Part shown: one piece after another, positions 63,643 through 64,000 of the stretch
How positions within the stretch are numbered: the first letter of the stretch is position 1
Layout: the number at the start of each line of letters is the position of its first letter
Assembly (NCBI RefSeq): GCF_026109735.1
Contig: NZ_CP069620.1
Location: 2,418,001 to 2,482,000, forward strand
Reading direction: 5' to 3'
DNA: 64,000 bases
From: Salinimicrobium tongyeongense
GTDB taxonomy: Bacteria; Bacteroidota; Bacteroidia; Flavobacteriales; Flavobacteriaceae
The notes under the pieces: model-generated
Told to the model about the DNA's origin: nothing
Database searches by the model: none
What the model saw: the letters and a program-made list of their open reading frames with translations, nothing else
Made by a program: the position numbers and the translations under genes

Positions 63643-64000
63643 ATGAATTTTAGAATAGCCGTCTTATTGTTTCTTTGTTTTCCGATAACCTCTATACCTC
63701 AGGAGAGGGTGTACGAACTTAAGAAGGATCGGCTTAGCATTAATCTGGAAGATGGTGTCTTAGAGATCATTCCGTTTTCTCCTAATGCTGTAAGAGTTCA
63801 AATGGAAATGGGAGGAATAAAGGAAAAGGAAGAACTTATTTTAGTAAATCAGCAGCCGTTTTCAGATTTTCAATTTTCACATGAAGAGGATCAACTTCAA
63901 ATCAGCACAGATTCTATGCTGGTAACCTACAATAGGAAAGAGAGGACTCTTAATTTTTCAGATGTAAATGGAGAGATATTTCTCAGTGAAAAACCGGGAA
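63643..64000 (+). CDS. GH31 enzyme, N-terminal part (cut by window edge)
   Basis: The frame from ATG 63643 is open to the edge (119 codons). A signal peptide (VLLFLCFPITSIPQ) is followed by a beta-sandwich, VYELKKDRLSINLEDGVLEII and SPNAVRVQMEM, which looks like the galactose-mutarotase-like N-terminal domain of GH31 alpha-xylosidases/alpha-glucosidases. The catalytic barrel lies beyond the window. Start lies 20 bp after the second GH97 stop. If GH31, it could cleave alpha-linked xylose or glucose. Family call is moderate as only the N-domain is seen. Confidence 0.65.
   Translation, partial: MNFRIAVLLFLCFPITSIPQERVYELKKDRLSINLEDGVLEIIPFSPNAVRVQMEMGGIKEKEELILVNQQPFSDFQFSHEEDQLQISTDSMLVTYNRKERTLNFSDVNGEIFLSEKPG

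Overview
The window looks like chromosome of a Flavobacteriaceae member (Bacteroidota), probably from a marine or saline habitat and of a Gramella/Salegentibacter/Zunongwangia kind; the genus is inferred, not shown. Reasons: two SusC/SusD pairs, many lipoproteins with a Cys after a short signal, AT-rich spacers with few Shine-Dalgarno sites, TAnnTTTG-like promoter boxes, and gene families typical of that group (DUF481, YtxH, IVS-type four-helix-bundle ORFs, App1, NrtR-type Nudix regulators). I see no tRNA, rRNA, CRISPR array, IS transposase or phage gene.

Region 1 (1-3.2 kb): the 5' part of a GH53 galactanase lipoprotein on the minus strand at the edge, a secreted protein of unknown function, and two blocks of a ~153-bp tandem repeat flanking a frameshifted GIY-YIG gene. 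Region 2 (3.2-19.4 kb): stress and envelope genes: DUF481 outer-membrane protein, KatG, Cu/Zn SOD, an alpha/beta-hydrolase-OsmC fusion, a PRC-barrel protein, a membrane-anchored protein, a diacylglycerol-kinase-like lipid kinase divergent from an App1-type phosphatidate phosphatase, an M28 peptidase, a YtxH protein, an OtsA-OtsB fusion divergent from a GH15 trehalase/glucoamylase-like enzyme, and an MscS channel. Region 3 (19.4-26.3 kb): a minus-strand beta-oxidation operon marR-fadN-fadA-fadE, interrupted twice by small four-helix-bundle ORFs, each tightly bracketed by inverted repeats. Region 4 (26.4-27.8 kb): a small ORF and ManA.

Region 5 (27.9 kb to the right edge) is a large xylan utilisation locus. 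It opens with a GH9 enzyme and a Nudix-type (NrtR/AraR-like) regulator on the minus strand. A long plus-strand run follows: SusC-SusD-SusC-SusD-lipoprotein-GH10 (the xusA-E/xyn10A core known from Bacteroidota), GH5, a second GH10, GH97, CE15 glucuronoyl esterase, two GH43, GH95, a four-module esterase, a CBM48-CE1 esterase, a third GH43, a second GH97, and the start of a probable GH31. The set suits a heavily substituted glucuronoarabinoxylan: GH10/GH5 cut the backbone, CE15 and CE1/SGNH enzymes remove ester links, GH43, GH95, GH97 and GH31 remove side sugars, and the SusCD pairs import oligosaccharides.

Points that stand out: the paired IVS-like four-helix-bundle elements inside a protein-coding operon; a shared AGTGT-N7-ACACW palindrome upstream of both the GH9 gene and the first susC; a nine-G run that splits xusE; the four-module esterase; and two divergent gene pairs with opposing enzymes (lipid kinase/phosphatase, trehalose synthesis/hydrolysis).
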